Below, one piece after another: positions 1-11,178 of a stretch of DNA of 64,000 bases; the stretch's first letter is position 1; every line of letters begins with the position of its first letter. Source of the DNA: Apiotrichum sp. Y4204. Taxonomy: Eukaryota; Basidiomycota; Tremellomycetes; Trichosporonales; Trichosporonaceae. A program made the translations under genes and the position numbers. The DNA is taken from contig JAMYHL010000016.1 of assembly GCA_025531455.1 (NCBI GenBank), forward strand, positions 558,001-622,000, in the 5' to 3' direction. Under the pieces are notes generated by a model, which had not been told where the DNA came from, searched no databases, and saw nothing but the letters and a program-made list of their open reading frames with translations.

Positions 1-3000
1 GGAGAATGTCAAGCCATTGGTCGGCAACATCGGCAACAGCAGCGTAGCACTCTTCGGTGGTTGTTCCCAAAAGGAACTTGTCGAAGATCTGCGACTGGAA
101 GATTTTGATGAGTTGCAGCTCACCGCGGCGCTTGACCTCGAAGCCCTTCAGCTCTGCAAGCGAGCCGTCAAAGTTGAATACAGCATAACGCTTCTTCAAC
201 AGCTTATCTTCTTCCTTCGATGACGGCAGGATCATAGCCTTATAGGGACCATCCAGTTCGAAGAAGATGGAGTTTTCCTTGCGCACTTCGTATACACCTG
301 CTTCCGGGTCCTTCAACTCGTGATATTGATGATTGGTAAACTGGCGATGAACGAGGTGGTTTAGCATGGTACACGGGTACGAGACGCCAAACTTCTTGCC
401 GCCCTTCAGCTTGAAATCGAAGTTTTCGGGGAACACTCCGGGCAGCATGCACCAAATGCCGTCTGTGTCGAGTTCCAGCGGACGACCAAGCTGTTCGACA
501 AGCTGGCGAGCCATCTGGATGATTGTCGCTCCTGTCAAGCAGGTAATACCAGCCATCTCCATCGAAAACCATCGCGCGCCCTTGCGCATGACGTAGCCGT
601 AGAACGAGTTGAGAATACACTTGTGCGCAAGCTGGAGTGAATCGTACAGGACAATCATCTTTTTCGCCTCGTCAACAGCGGCAAGCGCACCGCCGCCGTC
701 AACAGCCTTGTCGAGGTTCTTCTTCCAAGTCTTGTGCAGACCTTTGTACTCGTAACGTCGGTCACGGAAGGCTCGTACAGTGTCAATGTAGAACGAGTTT
801 TCGCGCTGGCAGATGATGGCCGTCTTCGTAACGACTTTGGTCTCGTGCGTCTTTTTGTAAACCTTGCGCGAGTAGTCGCCGAGACGCTTGTGCATGAGCG
901 CTGACTGTTCCGACTTGGGAAGATCAACAAAGCGCCGCCTTGGTCCGTTGGGATGTTTAGACGGAAAGAGCTCCTGCTCAAGAGCGTAACGAACCATGTT
1001 GACTTCGTCTCGTTTTGCCGGGAAGAACTCGCCACGCCACGCCCACTCCAGTCGACGGTCACATTGTTTATCCGGCCTGTTGTAGTCGCAGACCGCGCAG
1101 TCTGCTTCCTCTTTCACGGAGTCGGGTTGCAAACGATTTGACAACATGATATTCGGGTACATTGCGGCGACGTCCAAGTGATAGATGAGCGGCTTGTCGA
1201 AGCGAGTTGGCTCGTCGCGAAGGTTCTCGAGGGCTTGAAGAATCTCGCCCCGAACTTCGTCGTAATTCTCAACATCCTCAAGCTTGATCTGGCCTTCCTC
1301 GATCAATGAGAACTTCAGAGCCGCATCGAGATCATCGATCAGTCCTTGAACCGCTTCCGGTACAACCTTGAAGTGGGTTGGAATGTCGGCTCGGAAGACA
1401 CCAGCTTCGAGTGCTTCGACGTGACCACCGACATAGGTCTCGGACGCCAGGAGATGACCTTCATATGTGGCGCCATGGGGCTCCTCGTGGCGATTGGGCA
1501 TGATGATATGCGCGTCATACGCTTCGACCTGGAGGTTAACAAACGCATCACCAGATAGCTTACCATGAGCAGGGTTTCGCAGAGTGTTCCGGAGCCTTTA
1601 CGGAGAACGTCATCGGGGTTCAAGGGAATGATGTTGCAGAGCGAGAAAATGAAAGGGTTGACGTATTTCATGTAGAGGTAGTAGGTCGCCACGGCATCTG
1701 AAACCGAGTATGCCGCAAGTTGCTGGGGCTGCTCAATCGCGTATGGGGTCATGAGTTCGGGATCGAGTTCAATGGGGTTGTAGCCAAGCTTGTACTTGGT
1801 GACGGCCTTGAGACCTTGACTTCCCTGCGGGAGATACGAATCACGCTTCACCCATCTGCTTGTCAATGGCAATCACAATGCGAGTCTTACCGGAAGCAGT
1901 CCATGTGCATACACGCGCGGCACTTGTACTCGCCCTCGTTGTCGGGCTTGAATCCGATTTCGTTGTACATGCTAATGCCATGAATCTTTGCACGGGCATC
2001 GACGAACGGGAAATCGAAGCTGTCACCGTTATATGTCGCCATGACTGTCGGTTTCGAGTCGCGAATGTGTTCGAACCAACGTCGTATCACTGCGGCCTAA
2101 AGTTTGTCAGCGTACAGTTTTCCAAAGGTTTTGGCTTCCTTACCTCGTCTGCTTCGTTGAAGATGGTGAACTCTCCCTCGTATTCCGGTTTCGGCGTGTA
2201 CTCAAAGTCCTCAATGTCTTCACTGACAATCTCTCGGTTCGTGATGAGATAGCCTTGGCCATCGATCATGTACGAGATCATCATAATTTGATCTGTCTGC
2301 TGGTCGGGAAACTTCAACGGCTGTTTGGACGTCTCGATATCGTATGCCATGACCACAGGTTCTGCACGCTTGACGCGGTCGACTATACGCTCCATCTTGA
2401 TGGCTCCCTGGGCCGAGGTGACAGTGTACCAAAGACCCACGCGGAGATCTGGAAAGCGGTCAGCCTATGCCATCTCTTGCCATCTTCGAGAGTGAAACTC
2501 ACTGAGGTCAATCGCGACGCGGAGGTAATAGGTGATATCGTGTTCTCGGATGTCGATGATGCAGTCTGCCGGTTCTCGCTCCTTGTTCTTCTTCTGCGTG
2601 TCCTCGTCTTCTCCCCAGGCTGCTTCCATGCCGTCCTCGTCGCGACCTCCGTTCGTGGCCTCGGCACCGACGACATCGGCATAAGCATCAACCGCAGTGA
2701 ACTTGGCCGAATTGGCGATTGCCAACGGCTGGATCTCGCGACGGACAGCCTGGAAGTCGGTCGTGTTGTGGAAGAAGATCTTGAGGAATACCGGAGGTGC
2801 TGAGAGCAAATGATTTGGCTGCGGCAGTCAGACAAGGTACTGAAAGTCGATTAATTGTACGCACCACGCTGAGATCCCATTTCTTTTCCCGCTGTACGCG
2901 CACCACCATGCCTTCAAACCGCTTCAGCAGCCATTCCTCGACAATGGTCTCTGTCCCTCCCTGAGGAGTTAGCAATAAGGCAAATCAACGCAGCAGAAGA

Positions 3001-3425
3001 CTTACTCTACAAGCGACGTAGAAATACGGCTCATGCGGGATCGTCACTTTAAACATTCCGCCGTCGTCGTGGATAAAGTAGTACTCGACGGCCGCCAAAC
3101 CCGTCGGATGGCTGTCAGACGGCACGAGCGTCTGGTGCATGTTGACGAGCCACCCATCTCTGCTCTCTCCCGCTGCGAGGTTGCTCTCAAACCTGTCAAA
3201 GCCCAGCTTGGAGTCAATCTCGTCAAAGATCTTGGCCTCCTCGAAGCGCTCGGCGGCGGCTGTGCCGTCGTCATCGCGCACAGGGGCAGGCTTGTCACCC
3301 TGTTGCCGTGCTCCGCTACTGGATCCGCCACGATTGCTGAACCCGCCCCGTTTTCCGGTGAATCGCGTGTTGCCTCGGGAGGACGAGAACCCGCGACCGC
3401 CTCGCCCCCTTCCACGGGAGGACAT
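1..3425 (-). CDS. POL2: DNA polymerase epsilon catalytic subunit, 3' end off the window
   Basis: Leading-strand replicative DNA polymerase with 3'-5' proofreading, nuclear. Seven exons are visible: 3425-3006, 2960-2865, 2818-2503, 2448-2144, 2096-1891, 1855-1564 and 1528 to the edge. They encode about 1054 of the ~2200 residues usual for the family. The start is the ATG opening an Arg/Gly-rich tail ([10 protein letters not shown]). Proofreading motifs are AYDIETS (~residue 313), [10 protein letters not shown] (~400) and [11 protein letters not shown] (~497). Polymerase motifs are [10 protein letters not shown] (~663), [12 protein letters not shown] (~851) and DTDGIWC (~897). All key acidic residues are present, so the enzyme looks active. 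The C-terminal inactive polymerase half and zinc fingers lie beyond position 1. The RGG-type N-terminal tail resembles a lineage extension. Two MCB-like ACGCGT sites lie 210-290 bp upstream of the ATG, as expected for a G1/S gene. Confidence 0.97.
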
Positions 3426-3634
3426 GGCGGAGGGAAGGTGTGATGTTGATGGAGGTGGTGGGTGAGATGGCTGACCGCCGCTAGGAGTGATGACGCCGAA
3501 CGGGCGAGAGGAGAAGCCAGGAGTGAACTGATGATCGATGGGGCCGAGAAGATAAAAACGAGTATGCTGAGAATGGAGGACGAAGGAAGATAACGCAGCG
3601 AAATGACAAACAGGAAGGAAAATATATGGCAGGT

Positions 3635-3647
3635 CGCGACGCGTCTC
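3635..3647. promoter_or_regulatory. MCB-like element, POL2 promoter (CGCGACGCGTCTC)
   Basis: The core ACGCGT (3639-3644) is the MluI cell-cycle box bound by MBF-type factors in fungi. It lies 210 bp upstream of the POL2 ATG. The full 13-mer recurs exactly upstream of DCC1 at 38354-38366. ACGCGT also occurs elsewhere in this window (for example near 6480, 13943, 15898), so the core alone is weak evidence. Its function is inferred. Confidence 0.5.
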
Positions 3648-3709
3648 GTCCAGCCGGCAGTGGTGGTGCGGACGCACGGGCGCAGATGTACTGTAATCCA
3701 CCAGGTCAG

Positions 3710-3715
3710 ACGCGT
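3710..3715. promoter_or_regulatory. Second ACGCGT (MCB core) in POL2 promoter
   Basis: An ACGCGT palindrome 285 bp upstream of the POL2 ATG and 66 bp from the first one. Paired MCB cores are common in fungal replication-gene promoters. Function is inferred from the core motif only. Confidence 0.4.
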
Positions 3716-4096
3716 CCAGCGCGTGGACAGAGGCCTGGGTGGGGCGCGCGTCCTTGACCTGCCGTAATAGGACATTAGACAAAGCAAGTCACGTGATAAT
3801 AATGTTATGTAATTATAAATGATATTCATAGAGTTCATACTGGCTAAATCTCGGATGAATTGTCTATAAGGAGGAGCTAACTAAGCCAAGTATCATAATG
3901 GCGGTTATAATGTTCGTTGTGTGGGGTATTATAAGAGTCTGTAGTGGCTTTTAGGGATGAAACCCGCAATGGCAAAGGGTTCCGGGGTGTAGGTCAACGG
4001 TGGCGAGGAAGCGAATGGTCGTGAGGTCGTGTGATCGTGCGATCGTGCAAGTCAAAGGACGGTGGCAACTCGACAAGATCTCAACTCGCAGCCGTC

Positions 4097-4932
4097 CTAA
4101 TCAGTATACGCCCTGGGTGGGGCAGAGTAGCGTTTGTTGGTCGCCGGCAGGACTGTGGGAGTCGCCCAATTGGTCTTGATTCGGTATATGCCCGGAGCAA
4201 TGTCGCCGTCGAGCGATCGGCGATGTTCAGACAGCCCGGCCGCGCGTGAGCTTGCTGTGACTGCCTGGTGGACGGCCATGCAGCTGGGATGAACGGATGT
4301 GTGCACCCCCGCGTCCGCTTCTTTGGCCCGGTGCTCGTCTGATCTCACCGACGAGGAGCGCACAACAAGCGGCCGCTCAACGCGCTTCCCAGTCGGTGGA
4401 GAGCAGATCCACGCTCCACTGCTGGAAGGTGTGTTGCTGGTGGGAATCGGAGTAGAGACAGAGCGGCGGTGCTTCAGAGGACGCTGGCCCATGCCCATAG
4501 AAGTGTAGGGGGCCGTGGGGGAGGTCACCGACCGGGGGGTGACCAGCAGATAAGCGGTGGACGCTGAGCTAGAAGACGACGTGCGGTGGCTGAGACGTCC
4601 TGGACGGCGCAGACGCTGGTCGCCATCAGAAGATCTCCGGCCTTCGGGTTCAATGAACGTGGGACAGGGCCGGGGTATACTGGGCGTCTGGTCGTCATTC
4701 GAGCTGCTGATCGGTGACACAAGTAGAGAACGAAGCGGGGTTTCGAGAGGTGGGGCGACGGGCTGTGACGAGCTCGTGCTCGTCCATTTCGATGGGAGAA
4801 GGGCGGTCAGACGAGAAGGAAGGTGGCGACGCAGTCTGCGGATGCGAGGAGCACTGTGGATTAACGTTCACTCGAGAAAGCCAGAACATGGGGTGAGAGG
4901 TCTGCTCACGGGAGTCTGTCGGTTGAGATCAT
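4097..4932 (-). CDS. Unknown basic, Ser/Pro-rich protein (259 aa)
   Basis: I do not recognise this protein. The model has two exons, 4932-4910 and 4853-4097, with a 56 nt intron (donor GTGAGC, branch-like GTTAAT, acceptor CCACAG). The first exon supplies only MISTDRL and part of a codon; without it the long reading frame has no ATG. The product is rich in Ser, Pro, Arg and Thr and looks mostly disordered. It has several Arg-directed phosphorylation-like sites (LKHRRSVST, SEHRRSLDG, GRRSSDGD) and SP/TP sites (LLVSPISSS, STPIPT). No membrane segment or catalytic motif is visible. Its N-terminus (APRIRRLRRHLPSRL) is strongly basic and could be a targeting or nucleic-acid-binding segment. It lies tail-to-head upstream of POL2 on the same strand. 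The reading frame and splice signals support a gene; expression is unproven. Confidence 0.58.
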
Positions 4933-5798
4933 TATGAGCAGGCTGGCTTTGAGCGCTGAAGCAGGACGGAACAGTGAGAGTGTGGTGGCGGTCAACAACA
5001 GTTCTGCGAGATTATATGAGGATGAGAAGATGGGAAGTGTGAACTGGACAGAAGAGATGCAAACGTAGTGGTTAGCATGTTATCATGTCGACTACTTGTT
5101 AGCTTTCCGCTCTTGGGGGGCAGGGTCGATGGAGGTCGTGGGATTTCGTGGGAGCATTCCATCGTGTGCATTGCGGCATTGTGTGCATCGTGTGCGATAT
5201 GTTTTGATCCAGATTGGGTGGTTGAATTGAGGGGGTGAATGGGTGGTGACTCTTTTTTTGGGTGACGCAGGATGGAACAACATGAGACGAGAGTAGAGAC
5301 TGCTTGTTGTTTTTAGCGTCGTGCTATGAATTTACCTTTATGGGACCACCGCAGAGTCGCTCTTGTCGAATCATCGAGCCATCGAGCCATCTCATGCATC
5401 TCACCCCTTTCATGTCACTCTTCGTCCCTTGATGTCCCTGGGGGTCCAGAGTCATCAAACGTGACTCGTATGCATGGTCATCTGTATCACTTTGCAGTTT
5501 GGAACGCATCCATCCGTTGGACAAGCGGGCCGCATTGGGCGACCCCGACTGGCCACGACTGGCTGGTTGTACGTTGAACCCTGTCCACGCAGGTGGCACG
5601 ATCCGTCGATCTGGCTTGTCCCCGCTGTACCACGACGGCGATCGTGTGGTTGACCCTGCCACTGACCTGCATGGCCTGTGGGCCTGTGGGCGCATGTGAG
5701 CTTTGGGATGAGCACGGCCCTCACGGTGATCACAGCCACTCAGTTCCGCGCTCTGCATGGCTGCATGCTCGGCAACTCTCCAATACGCGGTGGACAAG

Positions 5799-5824
5799 AA
5801 AAAAAAAAAAAAAAAAAAAAAAAA
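5799..5824 (+). repeat. Homopolymer run of 26 A
   Basis: An uninterrupted A26 in otherwise mixed sequence, followed by an AT-rich stretch (GTTATAAAAATG). It could be a slippage product or the tail of an old retroposed copy. No target-site duplication or recognisable retroposed body was seen next to it. Confidence 0.8.
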
Positions 5825-6940
5825 GTTATAAAAATGTATAAAGAGCGAGGTGGTATGCCCGGAGTAAGCGGGTTATGACCAACGTTCCTGTAATCTGCAC
5901 TTCTGGGAGCTGTTATCTGTCGATCTGCCAACTGCTGGCGACACCCACATGGCGTCTGGAGCTCTGGGGTGGTGTTACGCGACAACAACAGTGCCAAGGT
6001 GCTAACACTATGCGCGTCAGAGAAGATCCCATTTCCCATGTCAGCTCACAATGCACAAGACGATTGAGATCTTGAGATTGCTCATAGCACATCATCTCGA
6101 GGATCATTCAGCGATACAGAGCCAACGTGTGCTGCACTTCGAGACATGTCTGGTTCCTAGGGATTCAGAATGTCAGCTTGGTACGCGGCGCTGGCCGCAA
6201 CAAAGTTCAAACGTCATGAACGGGCAGTCCTATCAAGCTCTGGATCTCACCAATTCCAGCAGTCAACAACCACAGCTACATCATAGATAGACGACCAAGC
6301 CAACGCGTGCCCGCCGCACTGTGAGATGATGCTATTCATAGGTGAGACCAAGCCACATCATGCCCACTGGGCCACTAGCGGCCACTAGCGGCATCTCAGA
6401 ACATCTCCGCTACGAAGAACATACCGGAAAGACACGGAAATGAGTCGCGACAGACTGGGCAGTCCAAGTTGGGCGGCCGACGCGTCGGCGTTTACGGCGA
6501 CGCCGCATCCGTGCATTGCCAAGACATTGACCGTGCTGCTTTCTCCACTGTGGAGGTACACAGAGCTTGACGGTGACCAGTTGCCGCGTTGTGCCAAGCT
6601 TTGTCGTCACATGTACAACTCGTGCTCGGCTTTCTCGGGATCTTGGAGCGTGTCAGGTCCGGGCTGGCGGCTCCACTCCGCGCCGACAGGTCACAGACAT
6701 CGCTGTGGGCCGTTTGTCAGCCCGTTGCAAGCCGCCCACTGGAATGAGTGGTGGATACAGGGCAAAGTCGGCAGGGTACCTATAAAACGTAAAGGGGTTG
6801 ACGACAAGAGAATGAGAGCAAGCGCGAGAGAGCAACTGGAACGGAGCGAGTAACAGACCGAGGGCCGAGGTGAGTGGGTTTTTTTTCCTGACGGTTCCCA
6901 ACTCAGTGTTCTTGGCACTAGTCGTTGGCTCGGTCGGGTT

Positions 6941-6951
6941 TTATCAGATAA
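6941..6951. promoter_or_regulatory. Palindromic GATA site TTATCAGATAA, iron-GATA consensus
   Basis: This contains ATCAGATAA, an exact match to ATCWGATAA, the site bound by fungal iron-responsive GATA repressors (SRE/SreA type). It lies 408 bp upstream of the ATG of a siderophore-type transporter, the expected kind of target. Binding is inferred from the motif and the gene context. Confidence 0.55.
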
Positions 6952-7013
6952 TGCGATGATTGGCCCCTGATCCCCTGAGCCTGAGTTGGTCGCCCGACAC
7001 TGGCCCCCCAAGT

Positions 7014-7024
7014 TTATCAGATTA
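7014..7024. promoter_or_regulatory. Near-copy of the GATA site, TTATCAGATTA
   Basis: Differs by one base from the site at 6941 and lies 73 bp closer to the transporter ATG. Paired sites are typical of iron-GATA targets. The right half (GATTA) departs from the core, so it is weaker. Confidence 0.4.
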
Positions 7025-7358
7025 CATAGCCCTGCGCGGAAGATGCAATGTGTCGGCCGAGCATTGTCACAAAGCGATTGGAACACATGCACAGCAACGC
7101 CTGTACACGCAGCATCCTTCGTCTGCAGCATTTTCGGGCCTCGGAACACGCCCACCGTGCAGCCTGTGTGCGGCAGCTCCGCGGACGTTCCTCTCCCTTT
7201 TTTTTTTTCTTTTTGTATTCTCTGTCCCGGTCCTGGTTTACTTTACCCTGGTCGTGGACGTGATACAGATGTACAGGGTAGCCGAGTATAAGAAGCATGC
7301 ATGAGTAAAAACCCCTTCTCCCCCGTTGACTGACAAAATACTCTTCCATCCTCCCGCC

Positions 7359-9560
7359 ATGAACGCCGAAGAGCAGGAGCTGCGCCAGCGGCACAACGCC
7401 AACCAGCAGGCAGAATACCTTGTGGACAGCGACGCGACAAGCGTTATCGGCTTTGACTCCAAGTCGCCCGGTATCCGCCGAATCGAGGCCATTGCAAAGG
7501 CTTGGAACAAGGTCGACAAGACATGGTTCATCGTCGCCCTCTGCGTTCTTACCTGTGAGTGACTAGTTACATCAGTCCGCTAACGACAGATGCCCGTCTG
7601 TGAGTGTTGTACACCACGAACACCAAGCAATAGCTAACCCCCAGCCTTGGTGCCTCCACGCTCGGTACATTCCAGGCCATCGCGCTGAACGAGTTCAAGG
7701 CCGCTCAGCAGAGTGGCCTAGTCCGTACGGTGCGGCAAGTCCTCACCTCGGCCTCGCTCCCCATCACCGCCAAACTGTCCGACTACATTGGCCGCACGTT
7801 CATGCTCAACATGACCGTCCTCTTCTGGCTCGTCGGTCCCATTGTCGTGGCGACTTCTAACGGCCTTGGCGGCTACCTCCCGGGTTTCCTGCTCTACACT
7901 CTTGGCCATGTCGCCGGTAACAGTGAGTGATTAAGTGGCATTACCCAGTGTTATCTCATGTTCGAATACTCACAGACAGTTCTCAACTACGCTCTGAGTA
8001 TCGACACCTCCACCCTCCGTAACCGACTTTTCCTTCAGTTCTGCTTGTAAGTGCTCCCCTGTGAGCTCTCTAACCCCAGTGTCTTCCCGTCCATCATCAA
8101 CGTCTGGGCCGGTGGTGTCGTCGCGGACCGCGTTACCGAGGGACCCGGATGGCGTTGGGGTGCCGGCATGTGGGCCATCATCATTCCTGTCCTTAGTATC
8201 GGCCTCATCTGCGTGCTGCTCATGGGAACCCTCAAGGCGCGCCGCAAGGGGCTCATGGAGGGCATCCCGACCTCGTGGCGCCTCCTCTTCAGCCTCAAGT
8301 CATGGGTCCACCTCTTCTGGGTCATGGACGTCGTTGGCCTCCTCTTCCTCGCCGCCGCGCTCGGCCTCATCCTCCTCCCCCTCGCGCTTGGCGGCGGCTC
8401 AGCAGCAAAGTGGGCCACAGCCAACACCATCGTACCCCTCGTCATTGGTGTTCTCCTCCTCCCCGTCTTCGCCCTCTGGGAGATCAAGTGGGCCGTCCAC
8501 CCCATCTTCCCCGCCTGGGCAATGCGCGACCGCCACGTCATGATCATCCTCCTTATGCAGTTCCTCAAGAACATTGGCTCCTCCACCCGCGACGCATACC
8601 TCTACTTTACCCTTGTTGTCTCCTTCAACCAGTACGTGAAACTCCCGAAACGGTTTGCACGACAGTTGCTAACTCTTCCCCAGGGGCACCGAGGGCGCGA
8701 CGCGTATCAACAGCCTGGAGGGCTTTGCCTCGACTGTGACCGTCATCTTTGTCGCGTTCATCATCCGCAGGTGGCGCGTGGTCAAGCCCCTCGTCGTGGC
8801 GGGTACAGTCCTCATTGTCGTCGCGCAGGGCATGCTCATCCACTTCCGCGGCGGCTACTCGCGCAGCCAGCTCGCCGGTCTGATCGCGGGTGAAATCCTC
8901 GACGGTATCGGAAGTGAGTCTTCTCGAGCCCCTAGCTTTATCCACAGCCCCTAACGCCCACAGCCGGTCTCTCTTCCCACCCGTCCCTCGTCGCCATGCA
9001 GGCTAAGCTGAGCCACGAGCACGCGCTCCTCATCACCTCGTGCTGGGCTGTCGGGTAAGTCGCCGCACGCCTCGGGCCCTCCAGTCGGTCATTAGTCCTA
9101 ACACTCCAGATCTCAAGCCGGCGGTGGAATCGCGGCCGCAATCTCCGGCGCGATCTGGACAAACCAGATGCCAAAGAAGCTGTTCCAGGGTCTGAGCGAC
9201 GCGGGCATCCCGGACGCCCGCAAGCTCTCGCAGTCGATCCTAAAGTCGCCTCTCTCGTTCGTCAAGACCAACCCGCCAGGCAGCCCGGCCCGCGAGGCCG
9301 TCGTCTTTGCGTACCGCGACGTGCAGCGCACACTGACGATCATCGGCGTGTGCTTTGCTGCCGTGTGCATCCCGCTCGCGCTGCTCATGGACAATGTTCA
9401 GCTTGTCGACAAGAAGAACCTTATCGACGACGACCAGTCCGAGGACAGCGTGTCGTTTGAGGACGAGAAGCGCAACCGCCGCGCACTGGAGCCCGAGATG
9501 GACGACACGCGCGTGGTCGATGACAAGCGCCTCGTAGAGGACAAGCGCCTCGCTGTATAA
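7359..9560 (+). CDS. MFS transporter, siderophore-iron (SIT/Arn) type
   Basis: Predicted plasma- or vesicle-membrane proton symporter for ferric siderophores, 624 residues, about 14 membrane segments. Eight exons: 7359-7554, 7590-7599, 7645-7922, 7980-8046, 8080-8631, 8684-8913, 8964-9054 and 9110-9560. The second exon is only 10 nt and completes TYARL in the first membrane segment. Family signs are the N-terminal IRRIEAIAKAW before the first helix, the TAKLSDYIGR loop, INVWAGG, and the late motif LSHEHALLITSCWAVG followed by GGGIAAAISGAIWTNQMP, which is characteristic of siderophore transporters. The C-terminal tail is hydrophilic and charged (DTRVVDDKRLVEDKRLAV). Upstream iron-GATA-like sites support iron repression. 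The substrate cannot be told from sequence; another organic substrate is possible. Confidence 0.9.
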
Positions 9561-10113
9561 TTATCGTGTCCTGTCTTTGGATATTTTGGCTCTAGCCCCA
9601 CTCATAAAAGTAGATTCTACACCTCTAGTTCGATGCACTGCACGTTGTGTGATAATTTCTGGTAGATACCTGTTCGTTGAGGTTTGGGAGATTGTGCAAG
9701 TTGGGAAGAATGCCACGAAACCGGAGTTTCGACCTTGCATATCGTGCCTTCCATCTTGGCTCCACTGCAGATGACCAAGAACTCGGCTCATACGCGGTTG
9801 ACGGTTCGATGTGCTGTTAGTACTTGGTACGTACGACCCATGTGACTCGAGCTGTTGATGCCAAAGAGGAGCCTCGCCAGGAGACTGCCATAGCCCGGAT
9901 GGCCCAAAGTCCAGGTATGACTGTTAATGGGTCGCTGCCGTCGCCGTCCAAACACGGCGCTGGGTCGATCTCGGAAAGAACGATTATACTTTTGCCGTTC
10001 GGCACCACCACACTGGGACCTTGCAATCTTCACGTTGACGGATAACGATTTCTCGGTCTCCCTCGTCGAGCCCACAAAGTCTATCCGCTCTCCATGCATC
10101 TCATCTACATCCT
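9561..10113. other. Convergent intergenic region, transporter / TMA20
   Basis: 553 nt between two converging genes. It should hold both 3' untranslated regions and polyadenylation sites. No reading frame, repeat or RNA gene that I can support. Confidence 0.6.
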
Positions 10114-11178
10114 TTAGAGGCCAATCGTGTGGACCTTCCACAAGTCGTCACTGTCCGTCAGCATTCCCGAACCAAAGTAGATACGCCAGGCGAGGCACCG
10201 AGGCCACCAAACTCGACGTCTCCCGGAACGTCGACAACTCGCCACCTCTTCACTCACCCAACCCAGCAGACAACCTCGACGGCGACGCCCTTTCCGGCCT
10301 TGCGGATCTCCTCCGACGAGGCGGCCATGCGCCCAATACCCGCCGCGTGCTGCTTGCCCTCTGCGTGGATAGCGACGAGCGCGTCCTTTTCGAGTCCATC
10401 GGGGAGGATACCGCCTGGCGAGAGGAATCCCGGCGCCATCATGTTCGCACCCGCGAGCATAAACTTGATCGCGCCCCGGTCAATCTGCACGTGCGGCAGC
10501 ATGTCGGGGTACTTGTGTAGAAGGCGGAGGGTCGGGATGAACGGCCCGTCAAAGTGGTTGAAGAAGAGCGGCACGGACTGCACCGTGTAGATGCTTATCC
10601 TGTCGTGGCTGCAGGTCAGTATTGTGATCCATGAACCAGGCCGGAAGTTCCTCCAACGTGTAAAGTCGTCTCCGACCTCCCGCGAACAGAGAGCCCCAGA
10701 CAAGACTTACCACTTGGTGAGACCGAGCGGTTCCTTCTTAGGCCAAATCTCGTCAAGGACAGTGATCTCGCCCTCGTCCTCGGTGTCGTCGTGCTTCTTC
10801 TCCTCCTTTTCCTTCTTTCCCTTCCCCTTGCCGCCCTTCTTTCCCCCGCCCTTGCCGCCCTTCTTGCCGCGTCCCTCGTCCTCCTCCGGCTCGTCAGCGA
10901 CAGAAGCCGGCGCGGACGGCGCCTCCGATGGTGTCGCGTCCCCTGCGCCGCCTGCGCCGCCTTCACGGAACGCCGGGGCCGAGAGGAGCGGGAGCTGAGC
11001 AAGCAGGTTATTGCGGATGTTGCGCTGCGCCGACGACTTCATCGACGTCGAGCCGCTCACATCCTCTTTGGGGTTGAATCTGGCGTTAGTTCCTGGTGGT
11101 AGGGGTAAAGTATCGACAGCTATATCTCTGCTGGACTAGCTGATCGTCATCCACGCCCGGTACTCACTTTTTGAACAT
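10114..11178 (-). CDS. TMA20: TMA20 / MCT-1 ribosome-recycling and re-initiation factor
   Basis: Cytosolic ribosome-associated protein that works with its partner Tma22/DENR to eject deacylated tRNA and recycle 40S subunits. Four exons: 11178-11168, 11079-10711, 10608-10258 and 10150-10114, giving 255 residues. The first exon is 11 nt (MFKK). The N-terminal domain is recognisable (MFKKFNPKED, then RNIRNNLLAQLP), as is the PUA half: FDGPFIPTLRLLHKYPDMLP, IDRGAIKFMLAGANMMAPG, then VAIHAEGKQHAAGIG, ending DDLWKVHTIGL. The family is usually about 180 residues. The extra length is an insertion at roughly residues 40-115 between the two domains, rich in Lys, Gly, Glu and Asp (GRGKKGGKGGGKKGGKGKG). 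This insertion is a lineage feature of unknown role, perhaps RNA or ribosome contact. Confidence 0.93.

Larger units (their letters stand above)
3426..4096. other. Intergenic: POL2 promoter and 3' flank of the gene at 4097
   Basis: A 671 nt interval. It holds the two ACGCGT elements, a CACGTG E-box near 3790 followed by an AT-rich stretch (about 3790-3910), and presumably the POL2 leader. The reverse reading frames that run upstream of the POL2 ATG (to 3782 and 3838) are low-complexity Ser/Pro/Arg text and are treated as non-coding. Confidence 0.6.
4933..7358. other. 2.4 kb divergent intergenic region upstream of the transporter
   Basis: This separates the unknown gene (-) from the MFS transporter (+). 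It contains only short unsupported reading frames. Notable contents are a run of 26 A (5799-5824), a TATAAAA at 6781-6787 followed by a purine-rich stretch ending in a good donor (GAG/GTGAGT near 6868) that could be a 5' leader exon, two iron-GATA-like sites (6941 and 7014), a polypyrimidine tract (7196-7214) and a TATAAG about 70 bp before the transporter ATG. Confidence 0.6.
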
